Notes: generated from the sequence alone by a model not told the origin. A DNA stretch of 64,000 nucleotides from Armatimonadota bacterium (GCA_018268355.1 JAFDWR010000004.1:496404-560403), one strand, 5' to 3'. Shown: positions 49,719 to 59,216, counted from the first letter of the stretch. Numbers and translations: made by a program.

Positions 49719-50587
49719 GGGTTCTGAACGTCACCAACTGGTCGTTCGGGCGCAACCGACGGCTCCACGACGAGATGCGCGAGGTGATTCTTGCCCACGA
49801 CCTGACCCTGCACTACCTTGACGGTGACGCCGACCACAACCGCACGGTGAGCGCATTCTCCGGTGAGTGGGAGCCGCTTTCCGCCGCGCTGATGGAGCTT
49901 GTGCACGTCGTGCTGCCCCATGTCGACCTCACCCGGCACACCGGCGTCCATCCGCGCATCGGCGCGCTGGATGTCTGTCCTTTTGTTCCCCTCGAAGACG
50001 ACGCCTGGGATGAGCTGCGGCCCCTCGTCGAGGCGTTTGGCGAGAACCTCTCCGCCCAAACGGGCGTGCCGGTCTACCTCTATGAAAAGTCCGAGCGAGG
50101 ACGCCACGAGGCCGACCTGCCCTCGCTCCGCAAGGGCGGCTTTGGCAGCCTGATCGGCAAGGAGCTTTCGCCCGACTTTGGACCGCGCGCCGCCCATCCG
50201 CAATGGGGCGTCGCGGTCGTGGGGATGCGGGCATTCTTGCTCGCGATGAACGTGAACCTCAAAGAGGCCGACCCGACCCTTGCGAAGAACCTTGCCCGCC
50301 AGGCCCGCCGACTTCGGTCCGAAGGCGATCCCCGCTTCCTCGGCGTGCGCGCCCTCGGATTTCCTCTCGCCAGTGTGGGCCTTTCGCAGGTGAGCTTCAA
50401 CCTCACGCTGCCCGACCTCACCGCGATTGACGACCTCGTCGACTGGGTGCGCGAACAAGCCGCGCTCGCGGGTGTGGCGGTGGCGGGCACCGAGCTGATC
50501 GGCGTGATCCGGGGACGCGATGTCCTCACCAGCAGCCAGGTGCCGATTGCACCCGGTCAAGTCGTCGAGACCCCGGCGGGGATATAA
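49715..50587 (+). CDS. Glutamate formimidoyltransferase-like protein
   Basis: 290 residues, corresponding to the formiminotransferase half of FtcD. VLNVTNWSFGRNRRLHDEM near the start, DGDADHNRTVSAFSG, HTGVHPRIGALDVCPFVPL (~80, including the catalytic His region) and VYLYEKSERGRHEADLP are diagnostic. It transfers a formimino group from formiminoglutamate to tetrahydrofolate in histidine degradation. The deaminase half and hut genes are not nearby. Confidence 0.92.
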   Translation: MRVLNVTNWSFGRNRRLHDEMREVILAHDLTLHYLDGDADHNRTVSAFSGEWEPLSAALMELVHVVLPHVDLTRHTGVHPRIGALDVCPFVPLEDDAWDELRPLVEAFGENLSAQTGVPVYLYEKSERGRHEADLPSLRKGGFGSLIGKELSPDFGPRAAHPQWGVAVVGMRAFLLAMNVNLKEADPTLAKNLARQARRLRSEGDPRFLGVRALGFPLASVGLSQVSFNLTLPDLTAIDDLVDWVREQAALAGVAVAGTELIGVIRGRDVLTSSQVPIAPGQVVETPAGI

Positions 50588-50595
50588 CTCCTAGA

Positions 50596-51753
50596 GTGAA
50601 ACGCGCGATTGTGATTGTCCTCGACGGATGTGGTGCGGGAGCGGCGCCAGATGCGGCGAAGTTCGGCGACTTTGACTATCCATCCACCCTCGCCCATGTT
50701 TGGGAGCGAGCCGGAGGCATCCACGCGCCCAACCTCATTGCGGCAGGTCTCTTCGCGGCGGCAGGGGTGAAAGAGGCGCCCGCGTCAGCCGAGCTGAGCG
50801 GCAAGGGCGTTCGCTACGGACGGCTTCAGGAGAAGTCGATGGGCAAGGACTCGGTCACCGGCCACTGGGAGATGATGGGGATCCACACTGCGGTGCCATT
50901 CCCAACCTATCCGAATGGTTTTCCCGCCGACCTCGTCGCTGCGTTCGAAGAGCGGATTGGCCGTAAGGTCCTCGGCAACAAGCCGGCCTCGGGAACGGGC
51001 ATCATCGACGAGCTGGGACCCGAGAGTCAGGCGACCGGCAACCCGATCCTCTACACGAGCGCGGACAGCGTCTTTCAGGTCGCCGCACACGAGGGCGTGA
51101 TTCCGATTGAGCAGCTTTATGAGTTCTGCCGCAGCGCTCGCGAGCTTTGCGTCGCACCCAACAACGTGCAGCGCGTCATCGCGAGACCCTTCGAAGGGGA
51201 GCCGGGGGCCTATCGCCGCACGGAGCGCCGGAAGGACTTCCCGCTCGTCGCGCCAGACAACCTCGTCGACAAGGTGGGCAACGTCTTTGGCGTCGGCGTG
51301 ATCCCCGAGCTGTTTGGTGGTCGCGGCTTTCGCGCGGTGCGGCGAACCCAGAATAACGCCGAGCACGCGGTCATGCTGCGCGAGGCGATGGCCTCAGACG
51401 CCCGCATGATCTTCGCCAACTTCGAAGACTTCGACATGCTCTACGGGCACCGGAATGATCCTGCTGGGTTTGCCAAGGCGCTCGCTGACTTTGACTCCGT
51501 GTTCGCCGAGATCGTGGGCTCGATGACCTCGGAAGACCTCTTGATCCTCACCGCCGACCACGGAAACGACCCCACGAGCACCTCCACCGATCACAGCCGC
51601 GAGTACGTGCCGGTTTGTGTTCTCGGATCAGGATGCGCGCCGAAGGCCCTCGGCGACGTCGTGGGAATGGATTCGGTGGGGGCAACGGCGGCCGCCCATC
51701 TCGGCATTGAATGGCCCCACGGAGCGAATTTGCTCAAGGCGGGAGGGGTATGA
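50596..51753 (+). CDS. deoB: Phosphopentomutase
   Basis: 385 residues, normal for DeoB. Alkaline-phosphatase fold: IVIVLDGCGAGAAPDAAKFGD with the metal Asp, GKDSVTGHWEMMG with the phospho-Thr site (~96), FANFEDFDMLYGHRND, TADHGNDPTSTSTDHSRE for metal binding. It interconverts ribose 1- and 5-phosphate in nucleoside salvage. GTG start; a TATAAC lies 7 bases upstream across the ftcD stop, so it could have its own leaderless transcript. Confidence 0.95.
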   Translation: MKRAIVIVLDGCGAGAAPDAAKFGDFDYPSTLAHVWERAGGIHAPNLIAAGLFAAAGVKEAPASAELSGKGVRYGRLQEKSMGKDSVTGHWEMMGIHTAVPFPTYPNGFPADLVAAFEERIGRKVLGNKPASGTGIIDELGPESQATGNPILYTSADSVFQVAAHEGVIPIEQLYEFCRSARELCVAPNNVQRVIARPFEGEPGAYRRTERRKDFPLVAPDNLVDKVGNVFGVGVIPELFGGRGFRAVRRTQNNAEHAVMLREAMASDARMIFANFEDFDMLYGHRNDPAGFAKALADFDSVFAEIVGSMTSEDLLILTADHGNDPTSTSTDHSREYVPVCVLGSGCAPKALGDVVGMDSVGATAAAHLGIEWPHGANLLKAGGV

Positions 51754-51880
51754 AGCGCCCGGCCGCCAAGGGGAGAGCGAACGCGGACACGGGCAGCTTC
51801 GCACGAAATTATGGGCCGAAATTGTTGAATGCGCAACGGTTAGGATTGCGCATATTATCGCAAGTCCAATAAGCCCTGAA

Positions 51881-52975
51881 ATGAAGTTCAACCTTGGATT
51901 CCTCGGAGGCGGTCAGCTCGCCCGGATGTCGATTCAGGCGGCCCAGCGCATGGGGCTCACCGCGCTGAGCGTCGATTCGTCGCCGAAAACGCCTGCTTCT
52001 AGAGTCGCGGAAGCCCGCGTGGGCAACCTGCTTGAACCGGAATCCTACATCGGGTTCTTCAATGAGGTGGAGTACGTCTTGCTGGAGAACGAGTTCATCG
52101 ACGCCGACCGGCTGCGGGCGACGATGGCGAAGGTTGGCTTCCCCGAGGAGCGGGTGACGCCGTCGCTCGAATCGCTCGGCATGATCCAAGACAAGCTCGT
52201 CCAGCGTCAGCGGTTACAGATGGCGGGGGTGAGTTCGCCCGATGCGGTGGAAGCGGAGCGTGGGCCCGTGGAGTTGGGCTTTCCGCTCGTGCTCAAGTCG
52301 CGCCGAGGCGGCTACGACGGCAAAGGGACGCTGATGGCGCGCACGCCCGAAGAATACGAGGCGGCGAGGCCGATTTGGGAGAAGGGGGGCTGGCTCGCGG
52401 AGTCGTTTGTCCCGTTCCGGCGCGAGCTGGCTGTGATGGTGATGATCGACGGCCAGGATCGGGCGTGGACCTATCCGACGATGATCTCAGAGCAAGTCGA
52501 TCAAGTCTGTGACCTCGTCTACCCCGCCGATGTGGACGCGAGCGAAATCGCGGTGGCGGCGGTGCGCGCGATGCGCGGGTGCGGGCTTTATGGGGTGGAG
52601 CTGTTCGAGCTCGAAGATGGCGGGTTGATGGTCAACGAGATCGCCCCGCGACCGCATAACTCCGGCCACTACACCCTCGATTGGGGTGGCCCCAGTCAGT
52701 TCGAGCAGCATGTCCGGTTGAGCCTTGGTCTCTTGCCGGCTTGGCCCCAAGGGATCGAGGTCGCGATGGCGAACCTGCTCGGTCAGTCGGACGGACCGTT
52801 CCAGCTTCTTCCCGCAATTGAGGCGGCGATGGAGGGGGATCAGGGGGTTTATGTGCACTGGTACGGCAAGGAGCAACAGCGCAAGGGCCGGAAGATGGGG
52901 CATATCAATGCGGTCGGCCCGAATGGAAAAAAGCGGGCGCAAGAAGCTCGCGCCCGCTTTTATGCCGCGCTTTAG
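51881..52975 (+). CDS. purK: N5-carboxyaminoimidazole ribonucleotide synthase
   Basis: 364 residues, normal for PurK. LGFLGGGQLARMSIQAAQRMG at the start (in part), the ATP-grasp segments FPLVLKSRRGGYDGKGT and GLYGVELFELEDGGLMVNEIAPRPHNSGHYT (in part) are diagnostic. It carboxylates AIR with ATP and bicarbonate in purine synthesis. The ATG at 51881 has no clear Shine-Dalgarno; the upstream in-frame extension lies in non-conserved sequence. Its last codons are also the terminator, and its stop overlaps that of the phage gene. Confidence 0.94.
   Translation: MKFNLGFLGGGQLARMSIQAAQRMGLTALSVDSSPKTPASRVAEARVGNLLEPESYIGFFNEVEYVLLENEFIDADRLRATMAKVGFPEERVTPSLESLGMIQDKLVQRQRLQMAGVSSPDAVEAERGPVELGFPLVLKSRRGGYDGKGTLMARTPEEYEAARPIWEKGGWLAESFVPFRRELAVMVMIDGQDRAWTYPTMISEQVDQVCDLVYPADVDASEIAVAAVRAMRGCGLYGVELFELEDGGLMVNEIAPRPHNSGHYTLDWGGPSQFEQHVRLSLGLLPAWPQGIEVAMANLLGQSDGPFQLLPAIEAAMEGDQGVYVHWYGKEQQRKGRKMGHINAVGPNGKKRAQEARARFYAAL
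52929..52961. terminator. Terminator embedded in the end of purK
   Basis: A perfect 12-bp stem (52929-52940 with 52950-52961), starting AAAA and ending TTTT, with a 9-nt loop. It lies inside the coding sequence, 14 bases before the stop codon end, and can serve both purK and the convergent phage module. Confidence 0.82.
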
Positions 52976-54204
52976 ACCGTGCGCGGGACGGTAGCAAGGG
53001 CGGTCTTCATCGCCGTCTTGAGCGCATCAAAGCCTGCCCCAGGTTCGGGGTGGACGCCATCGCTGGAGTATCCCGACCGAATCACGCCGCTGTTGCGAGC
53101 GGTCTCCCAGGCATCGGCGAAGTCGATCACGCCGGTCAGCGGTCCCACGTTCGTCTTGTTACGGATGAGCGTGTTGATCGTCACGAGGTCGGCCTTCTTT
53201 GCCGCATTCCAGGCGGTCCAAACCGAAAGCGTGGTCTGGCAAGGGATCAGTCCGAGGCCGCGAGCCCAGCGCGAGTACTGCGCCATGCGCCATCGAAGGG
53301 TGTCGACGGGCTGACCGTTGTTGATGTCGTTCGTGCCCACGCACTGCAGGTAGTGGGTGGCATAGCGCGCCAGCCGCGCCCGCAGGCGCATGTTGGGGAC
53401 GCTTCCCGGGCTGCCGTAGTCAATGTTCTCGGGGGCATCGCTGTAAAGGCCATAGCCCACGATCGAGTTGATCATCCAGGGTTGTCCGAGCTCTTCGGCG
53501 GCCTGGGCGAGCACGCCGTGGTTCGGGAGTCCGTTCGGGTTCGAAGCGGAGTAGCCCTTGAGGATCGAGTCGCCGTTGAAGAGCCAAACGACCGGGTTCT
53601 CGTTCGTCGGGATTCCGGTGAAGGCGACGGGGCCGAACCCCCAGAAGTCGCCGCTTCCGGGGTCGCCGCTGAGGGTCTGGTCGGCGTTGGCGGTCGAGCC
53701 TTCGCCGAGGGCGGCCCAACCGACGCGACCAAGCGGCCAGAACTGACCCGCGCTCGCCACCGAAACGTGGACGCGCAGCCAGTAGGTCTGACCCTTCACG
53801 AGGTGGATCGGAAACTCAAACGGCACGTCGAGTGCGCCCGCGGCGAGGCTCGCGGACGGCTTACCATCGCAAAGTCCAGCCACGCGGGTGCCTTCGCCGT
53901 CCTTTTCCAGCGAACAGCGGACCGTGATCGCGTGGTCACCGTCGACCTCCATGCTCCCGCCTGCGTTGTCGCTGCGCAGGTTGGCAAAGTGAGCCATCGG
54001 GTTGACCGCATCGACGAGGGCGACGACCTTCCAGCGGTAGGTCGCGCTGGTTTGGGTGCCGTTGGAACGATAAACGCCGTTCGTCAGGGTCACCGCGCCG
54101 CCGTGGCGACCGCAGACTTGAACGCGGCGTCCGATGCTCTGGTAGTTCCAGCCACTCGGGAAAACCGACAGCGTTGGGGGCTGATTCGTGATGATCTCGC
54201 CCAT
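52972..54204 (-). CDS. Phage tail protein with SGNH hydrolase domain
   Basis: 410 residues. The N-terminal ~190 form a beta-rich carbohydrate-binding-like part (TVRCSLEKDGEGTRVAGL, GQTYWLRVHVSVAS). An SGNH domain follows: LFNGDSILKGYSAS (nucleophile Ser), YLQCVGTNDINNG and SSDGVHPEPGAG (catalytic Asp/His). Position at the end of the virion module suggests a tail fibre or spike that removes acyl groups from host polysaccharide. Its stop overlaps the purK stop. Confidence 0.8.
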   Translation of the reverse strand: MGEIITNQPPTLSVFPSGWNYQSIGRRVQVCGRHGGAVTLTNGVYRSNGTQTSATYRWKVVALVDAVNPMAHFANLRSDNAGGSMEVDGDHAITVRCSLEKDGEGTRVAGLCDGKPSASLAAGALDVPFEFPIHLVKGQTYWLRVHVSVASAGQFWPLGRVGWAALGEGSTANADQTLSGDPGSGDFWGFGPVAFTGIPTNENPVVWLFNGDSILKGYSASNPNGLPNHGVLAQAAEELGQPWMINSIVGYGLYSDAPENIDYGSPGSVPNMRLRARLARYATHYLQCVGTNDINNGQPVDTLRWRMAQYSRWARGLGLIPCQTTLSVWTAWNAAKKADLVTINTLIRNKTNVGPLTGVIDFADAWETARNSGVIRSGYSSDGVHPEPGAGFDALKTAMKTALATVPRTV

Positions 54205-54524
54205 CAGCTACGGAACTCCTGGCTGGAGATAGCCACCGCGGCACCCGTCGCCGACTGCGCATAGACGTCCACCGACTCGCTCAGATAGAGCGCGAGGGTG
54301 GAGTTCGGCGCGATCGCGTGGATGTGCGCGGTCCCGGTGAGGGTGGGCGCCGAGGTTCCGCGAGGGACCATCCCGACCCAAACGAGGGCGGCGGGATCGT
54401 GGTTGCGGATGAGAAGTCCCGCCCGCTTTTCGCCCGAGCCAAGCTTCGCCGGCGTAGTTCCGGAGAGGCTTTGGGCGACGAGGGGCTGGACGAATCTCAT
54501 CCCATTGGTGTCAAAAACAGACAT
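54204..54524 (-). CDS. Small phage virion protein
   Basis: 106 residues, one-base start/stop overlap with the tail gene. Beta-rich (GLLIRNHDPAALVWVGM, TLTGTAHIHAIAPNSTLALYL, SVDVYAQSATGAAVAIS), a pattern common in small beta-sandwich phage decoration or fibre-base proteins. Not recognised beyond that. Confidence 0.7.
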   Translation of the reverse strand: MSVFDTNGMRFVQPLVAQSLSGTTPAKLGSGEKRAGLLIRNHDPAALVWVGMVPRGTSAPTLTGTAHIHAIAPNSTLALYLSESVDVYAQSATGAAVAISSQEFRS

Positions 54525-54539
54525 CTTGCTCCTTGGGCC

Positions 54540-55556
54540 TCATCGGCCCATCTCAAAGTGAACGTGGTCGTCGTGGGGGTGTTGCCCCTTGTAGGGTCGC
54601 CAGCCGGTCCCCGGCTCCCAGATGCGGCGGTTGTAGATCACGCGCGTGATTCCGGCGGTCTTGGTGAGCCGCTCCGCGGTGACCTTGAGGACCTCGGGCT
54701 TGTTGAAGTAGTCGATCGCTTGTCCAAACTTGTGGCGAGAGACCTTGGTTGTCCCTGCGATGTTTCGGTCCGCGAACTGCTCGAACCGGCCCCCTTGGGT
54801 ACTCACGAGCTTCTTGGCGAGGGCCTGATGCGCCTTGGGCGACGCCGCGCCCTTGGGTCCTTTTTCGGGCGGGCGGGGTGCGCTTTGCGTTGTCTTGGCG
54901 GTTGGCTTCGGCTCGCTGAGGTCAAACCCCTTGAAGACGGGGTCGTCCTTGGCGAGTTCTTGGACGCTTGGGAACTCTGTCGGCGGGTTCGGCACCGGGA
55001 ACGGCATCTTCTTGGGCGTTTCTGCCTCGATGGTCCCCGGTGACTCGGTGGGCGGTACCAGGCTGGCGAGGTCGCCCAGCTGGTCGTAGGCGGTCTTCGC
55101 TGCTTCCTGGCTGGCGAGCTTTGCGTTTTGCCACTCCACCCGCTGTCGCCGGTAGTCGGCTTCCGCTGCCCGGGCCTGGGCCGCGCGCTGCTGGGCACCC
55201 ATCGCGAGGAGGGTTCGGGCCATGCGCGTTCCAGGTCGGCCCCTGGGGTCGAAGAGGTCGGCGAGGAAGACGGTGGTGCCCAGCCACTGACTCTCGGGAC
55301 CGCCCAGCCGAAATTCCGGCATCAGGGGCGGGAGCGGCATCGGCGCAAACTGAGCCTGCTCAGCGGCGTGACCGGCGTCCCTCGCTCGCTGGCGAGCGTG
55401 ACCGACGATCGCATCGACAATCCCCGGCCACGCCGACGACAGCCAATCTGGGCTTCCCACCACCATGCTAGAAGCGGGCTCGGGCTCGCCCGGCGCTAGG
55501 AAGGCATTGAGCACGCCCTGGAGCGCGCTGTCTTGAACGCCAAACGGGTCTACCAA
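54540..55556 (-). CDS. Virion protein with M15-like peptidase domain
   Basis: 338 residues. Ala/Gln-rich helical first half (ARQRARDAGHAAEQAQFA, QQRAAQARAAEADYRRQRV), Pro-rich linker, then a C-terminal domain with SRHKFGQAIDYFNKPEV and PYKGQHPHDDHVHFEMG. The H-x(6)-D and HxH spacing is that of zinc M15/VanY-type DD- or LD-peptidases. It is likely a virion-associated enzyme cutting peptidoglycan during DNA entry. Confidence 0.78.
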   Translation of the reverse strand: MVDPFGVQDSALQGVLNAFLAPGEPEPASSMVVGSPDWLSSAWPGIVDAIVGHARQRARDAGHAAEQAQFAPMPLPPLMPEFRLGGPESQWLGTTVFLADLFDPRGRPGTRMARTLLAMGAQQRAAQARAAEADYRRQRVEWQNAKLASQEAAKTAYDQLGDLASLVPPTESPGTIEAETPKKMPFPVPNPPTEFPSVQELAKDDPVFKGFDLSEPKPTAKTTQSAPRPPEKGPKGAASPKAHQALAKKLVSTQGGRFEQFADRNIAGTTKVSRHKFGQAIDYFNKPEVLKVTAERLTKTAGITRVIYNRRIWEPGTGWRPYKGQHPHDDHVHFEMGR

Positions 55557-56287
55557 GAGAGGCCACCTCCGACCGCGCCACCGAGGCCGTCGAGCACGCC
55601 GCCAAGGACGTCGTTCGGGAGGCTAGACGGCGATCCCGAGCCGAAAATCCGGCCCAGGAGGCCGCTTCCGCCCAGGAATGGGACCGCACCCGCGAGGCCG
55701 CCAATGAGGCCGCCGAGGGAGAGTCCACCCTTGCGCGGCTGCGGCTGCCGGGCCTGGGCATTGGTGAGTTGCATCATCATCGCGAGATAGGGGTTGTTCA
55801 GCCCCGAACTGACCGCATCGCCGAGGCCGCGGGCAAGCGCGGCCTGACCCTGCGGGGTGGCATCTTGGGCGGCGAGGGCATTCGCCTGGTCGTTGAGCTT
55901 CTGCTCGGCGGCAAGTTGGGACGCGCTTGAGGCGGTCGCTCCGTAACCGAGCCGTCCAAGTTGGCGACCGAGAGCCGCCGATTGGGCAGCCGCACTCGCG
56001 CCGAGAGACCGGCGCAGCGACTCCACCGCCGACGCACGTCCTGCACCCGTCGCGCGGATCATGGCATCGCGCTGGGCACCCGCGAGCCAAGGCGCAGCAA
56101 GCCGAGCCTGCCACATTAGGTCGGCTGCGGGTTCCACTTGGGCGGCCATCGCCCGGCGAATGAAGTCCAGGCCGAGCCCGCCGCCCTCGCTCAGGCCAAA
56201 CGCGCTGAGCAGGGCCTGGTTGCGACGGCTGGAGTTGGGATCGAGGAGCGGATTGTCCCCAAAGGAATCCCAAAGGTTTTGGTTCAA
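55550..56287 (-). CDS. Putative internal virion protein
   Basis: 245 residues, Ala/Gly/Leu-rich and helical (SRRNQALLSAFGLSEG, QAALARGLGDAVSSGLNN) with a Gly-rich hydrophobic C-terminus (LGGLIGGLAGAVPFLGGSG). Such composition and position, next to a peptidase-bearing protein, are typical of podovirus ejection proteins that form a channel in the host membrane. Assigned by context. Overlaps the next gene by 7 bases. Confidence 0.6.
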   Translation of the reverse strand: MNQNLWDSFGDNPLLDPNSSRRNQALLSAFGLSEGGGLGLDFIRRAMAAQVEPAADLMWQARLAAPWLAGAQRDAMIRATGAGRASAVESLRRSLGASAAAQSAALGRQLGRLGYGATASSASQLAAEQKLNDQANALAAQDATPQGQAALARGLGDAVSSGLNNPYLAMMMQLTNAQARQPQPRKGGLSLGGLIGGLAGAVPFLGGSGLLGRIFGSGSPSSLPNDVLGGVLDGLGGAVGGGLSW

Positions 56288-56298
56288 TTATTCACCTC

Positions 56299-56673
56299 CT
56301 AGGTGAGGGAAAAGGAGTCTGGAAGACCCGAAACGAGCATCGACCCCGAACTGCGGGCAAGCCGAATGTGGACCTTGCCGGGCGGGAGTCGAACGGTCAT
56401 CGGCGCAGCCGAATTCAGCCATTGCGCATTGCCGCCGAGGTCCATCCAAATCGGGCTCGCGGCGGTGGCGTTGGTGCGAATCTCCGCGTCGGTCCAATCG
56501 CCGACTTCGAGGTCAAACGCGACCGCGATCGGCTGGCCGAGGTCCGCGACGTCGATGAGCGAGGGCTGAACCGAGATCCGGCCCCGAAGCTCGCCGCGCG
56601 TGAACTCGGCGGCGAGGTCAGTCGAGCTGACAATCAGGGCAGGATCGAGGTCAACGAGGTCGACATTCACCAT
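56299..56673 (-). CDS. Small phage virion protein
   Basis: 124 residues, beta-type (GRISVQPSLIDVADLGQPIAVAF in part, MTVRLPPGKVHIRLAR). Overlaps the end of the large tail gene by 7 bases. No motif recognised; probably structural. Confidence 0.65.
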   Translation of the reverse strand: MVNVDLVDLDPALIVSSTDLAAEFTRGELRGRISVQPSLIDVADLGQPIAVAFDLEVGDWTDAEIRTNATAASPIWMDLGGNAQWLNSAAPMTVRLPPGKVHIRLARSSGSMLVSGLPDSFSLT

Positions 56674-59216
56674 GCGACCACCTCTTCGCCGGAGGCAATC
56701 GGCACGAGCTCGGCGCGAATCCCTTGGACCTTCGCCCCGGCGGCGAGGGTCGCCGTGAGGGTGAGGTTGGTCTGGTTTCCACCTTGGTCGGCCGTCGCGG
56801 GGGTGGGGCTGACTGGGCTCGGCGGCTCGAGGTCAGTGTCGTCGCCGGTCAGGGTGAGCGTGGACCGAAAGACCGCGCCGCCAGGCTGGTACTCGCGGAG
56901 CAGTTCAAGGCTGCCGGTGAGGCCGCTTCCCCAAACCCGAACCGGACCGAGGAAGGTCTGTCGGTCGGGCACGCTCAGGGTCGCGGTGCGCAGCCGAACC
57001 GCCACACCGCCCGTCCCGCCCGCCCAAATGGACCAGCCGCCGGTGAGGCGACCAGCGAGGACCTGCGACCGCGCGGCGATCAGCCGACTGGGCAGCTGGG
57101 CGGCGGTATCGACCGACTCAAGTTCGCCGAGCCGGGCGTTCCACACGAGCATCCCCGCGCCGGTCGCGATCCAGAGCCGTTCGCCTTGGGCCGCGATCTG
57201 GCGAGCATCGCTCAGCAACGACGAGAATCGGCCCTGGCTGAGGTTGGCGATCTCGCCGCCCCCAAGCCGCCGAAGCTCACCATCGGCATCAACCCAGACC
57301 AGGGTGCCGTTGAACTCAGCGACAAGTCGACTTGACCGCGCGCCGACCTGGACATACGGCGAGGCGGTCGCAAGCTCAAGGGCCGACGCACCCGCGTTCA
57401 GCGGGGCAGGACCCCCGAGGACGAACGTCTGGCGCGAGGTCCAGACGAACACCTGGCTCGACCGACCGTTCGACGACGCGCTCGCCAGAGCAGCAATCGG
57501 CCGCTCACTTCCCAGGCTCGCGAATGACCCGAGACCGAGGTCGACTTGGCCGTCGCGATCGAGCGCGAGAGGCTGAAATCGATCGCCCCAGCCGTCCGCG
57601 CTGAACCACACCTCGGACCGCACCGCGCCATCGACCTTCGGCGCGACCAAAAAGAGGCGTCCGAAGGCCTGGAACGCCTGACGGCTAGGATGCGGGGCGC
57701 GCTGGAGCGCGGTTGGCAGTGCCCTAGTGGCGTCAATCGCATCGACGGTTGCTTCGATCGTGGTCGCCGAACCCAGGGGGAAAGTCGAAAACACCACGCG
57801 CGGCGAGGCAAAGCGACGCGCCTCGGCGGCGATGAAGTCGCCTTGCCAAAGGAACCCGTGGCCCCCGCCGCTGTTCGCGTAGATACGAATGGCGTCCGGG
57901 ATGCCCTGCCGCCCACCGCTCACCGCGCCACTCCCCGGCCATGGGTTCGCGACGTCAATCTGGACGTCGTAAAGCAGGCTCGCGAGGGTGGGCGGGAGCG
58001 ACGGAGCGGGCACCGAGCCGGTGACGAGGTTTGGGCCGCCGATTTCGTCGAGCCTCAGCGTGGTCGGGCTCGATTCAGGCGTGAATCCGGGCGATTCCGA
58101 CCCCGATCCCGCGAGGGCGTAGCTGATGCCGAATCGGGTGTCGCCCGGGATCGTGCCCGAGGTCGCCACCGCGAGGATCAGCGCGTTCTCCGTCGTCGTG
58201 GGTGATGGCCCGGACCAGGTCCACCGCAGCGAGCGAATCTCGCGGTCCGCAAGGTTGAGATGAGCGAGCGAAAACGCCCACACCTGGCGCGGAACTGTGC
58301 CGGGGTCGAAGTCTTGCACCGCAACGGGCACCCGTCGAAGCGGATCACTCGAATTCGGGTCGTACACCGTGAACCACGTCGAGCCCGCGCCGCGAATCTC
58401 CAGCTTGCATTGGGCGAGCCGCTGGGCGAGGTCCGCCGATTTGCCTTCGAGGACAAGCAGGAGCTGCTCCTGGCCGTCGAGCGAGGCGGGGAAGCGAACT
58501 TCCGCGCTTTGTCCCGCCGCGGTCACCCCCGATCGAACCGTCCACCGGACCACCGTGTTGGCACCCGTGTAGGGCGCGGTGGTCGTGTCGGCGAGCTCGA
58601 AGTTGGTGCCGTGGCTGAGGGTGTAGGTGCGTCCGGGAGTGGCCGAGGCAACCTGAAGGCACCTCGGCCACCCAAACCGGACCCTCGGCGATGAAGCACC
58701 GAAGGGCAGCTCTGGATCGCGGATCCACCATGCCTTCGTCGCGAGCTTGACGTCAATCGCGAGGGCTTGCTCGCCCTGGCTGACGTAGAGCAGCTCGCGC
58801 CCATCGCTGAGCTTCATCGGCGAGAAGGTCACCTCGTCGGGATTGGGACTCAGCGCACCCGAAAGCCGGGTTTCGCCATCGGGGCCGCTGGCCGCGGTCC
58901 ACTCGGACCACGCCAGCGAGGGGCCAAATCCACCGGAAACCGCCACGCCATAGACCCGCAGACGGCCACCGGTATCCCGAAACGCAGCCACGAAGTAGGG
59001 ATCGCCATAGAGCGTCCCCGACCACGCATCGACGAGCGAGACGCAACCGGTGGGAACGCCGAGAAACTCCGAACCGGTCGCCGCGCGGGCCTGGAGGCCC
59101 GCCGGAGTCCAGCGAACGTTCTCGGCGGCTTGCCAAAGACCCGGTTCGCGGGATTCGACCTGGTCAGGCCGAACTCCGCGGAAGGGCACCCGCGAGGAAA
59201 GGAGATCGAGGTTCAA
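56667..59216 (-). CDS. Large phage tail/nozzle-like protein
   Basis: 849 residues, the largest in the module. Many short beta blades with W/G/D spacing (LVDAWSGTLYGDPYFVAAFRD, LLYVSQGEQALAIDV, VFVWTSRQTFVLGG, LVWVDADGELRRLGGGEI) suggest a beta-propeller, as in the T7 gp12-type nozzle or phage stabilisation proteins. N-terminal FRGVRPDQVESREPGLWQAAENVRW (in part) resembles the opening of such proteins. It overlaps the adaptor gene by 4 bases. Confidence 0.72.
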   Translation of the reverse strand: MNLDLLSSRVPFRGVRPDQVESREPGLWQAAENVRWTPAGLQARAATGSEFLGVPTGCVSLVDAWSGTLYGDPYFVAAFRDTGGRLRVYGVAVSGGFGPSLAWSEWTAASGPDGETRLSGALSPNPDEVTFSPMKLSDGRELLYVSQGEQALAIDVKLATKAWWIRDPELPFGASSPRVRFGWPRCLQVASATPGRTYTLSHGTNFELADTTTAPYTGANTVVRWTVRSGVTAAGQSAEVRFPASLDGQEQLLLVLEGKSADLAQRLAQCKLEIRGAGSTWFTVYDPNSSDPLRRVPVAVQDFDPGTVPRQVWAFSLAHLNLADREIRSLRWTWSGPSPTTTENALILAVATSGTIPGDTRFGISYALAGSGSESPGFTPESSPTTLRLDEIGGPNLVTGSVPAPSLPPTLASLLYDVQIDVANPWPGSGAVSGGRQGIPDAIRIYANSGGGHGFLWQGDFIAAEARRFASPRVVFSTFPLGSATTIEATVDAIDATRALPTALQRAPHPSRQAFQAFGRLFLVAPKVDGAVRSEVWFSADGWGDRFQPLALDRDGQVDLGLGSFASLGSERPIAALASASSNGRSSQVFVWTSRQTFVLGGPAPLNAGASALELATASPYVQVGARSSRLVAEFNGTLVWVDADGELRRLGGGEIANLSQGRFSSLLSDARQIAAQGERLWIATGAGMLVWNARLGELESVDTAAQLPSRLIAARSQVLAGRLTGGWSIWAGGTGGVAVRLRTATLSVPDRQTFLGPVRVWGSGLTGSLELLREYQPGGAVFRSTLTLTGDDTDLEPPSPVSPTPATADQGGNQTNLTLTATLAAGAKVQGIRAELVPIASGEEVVAW

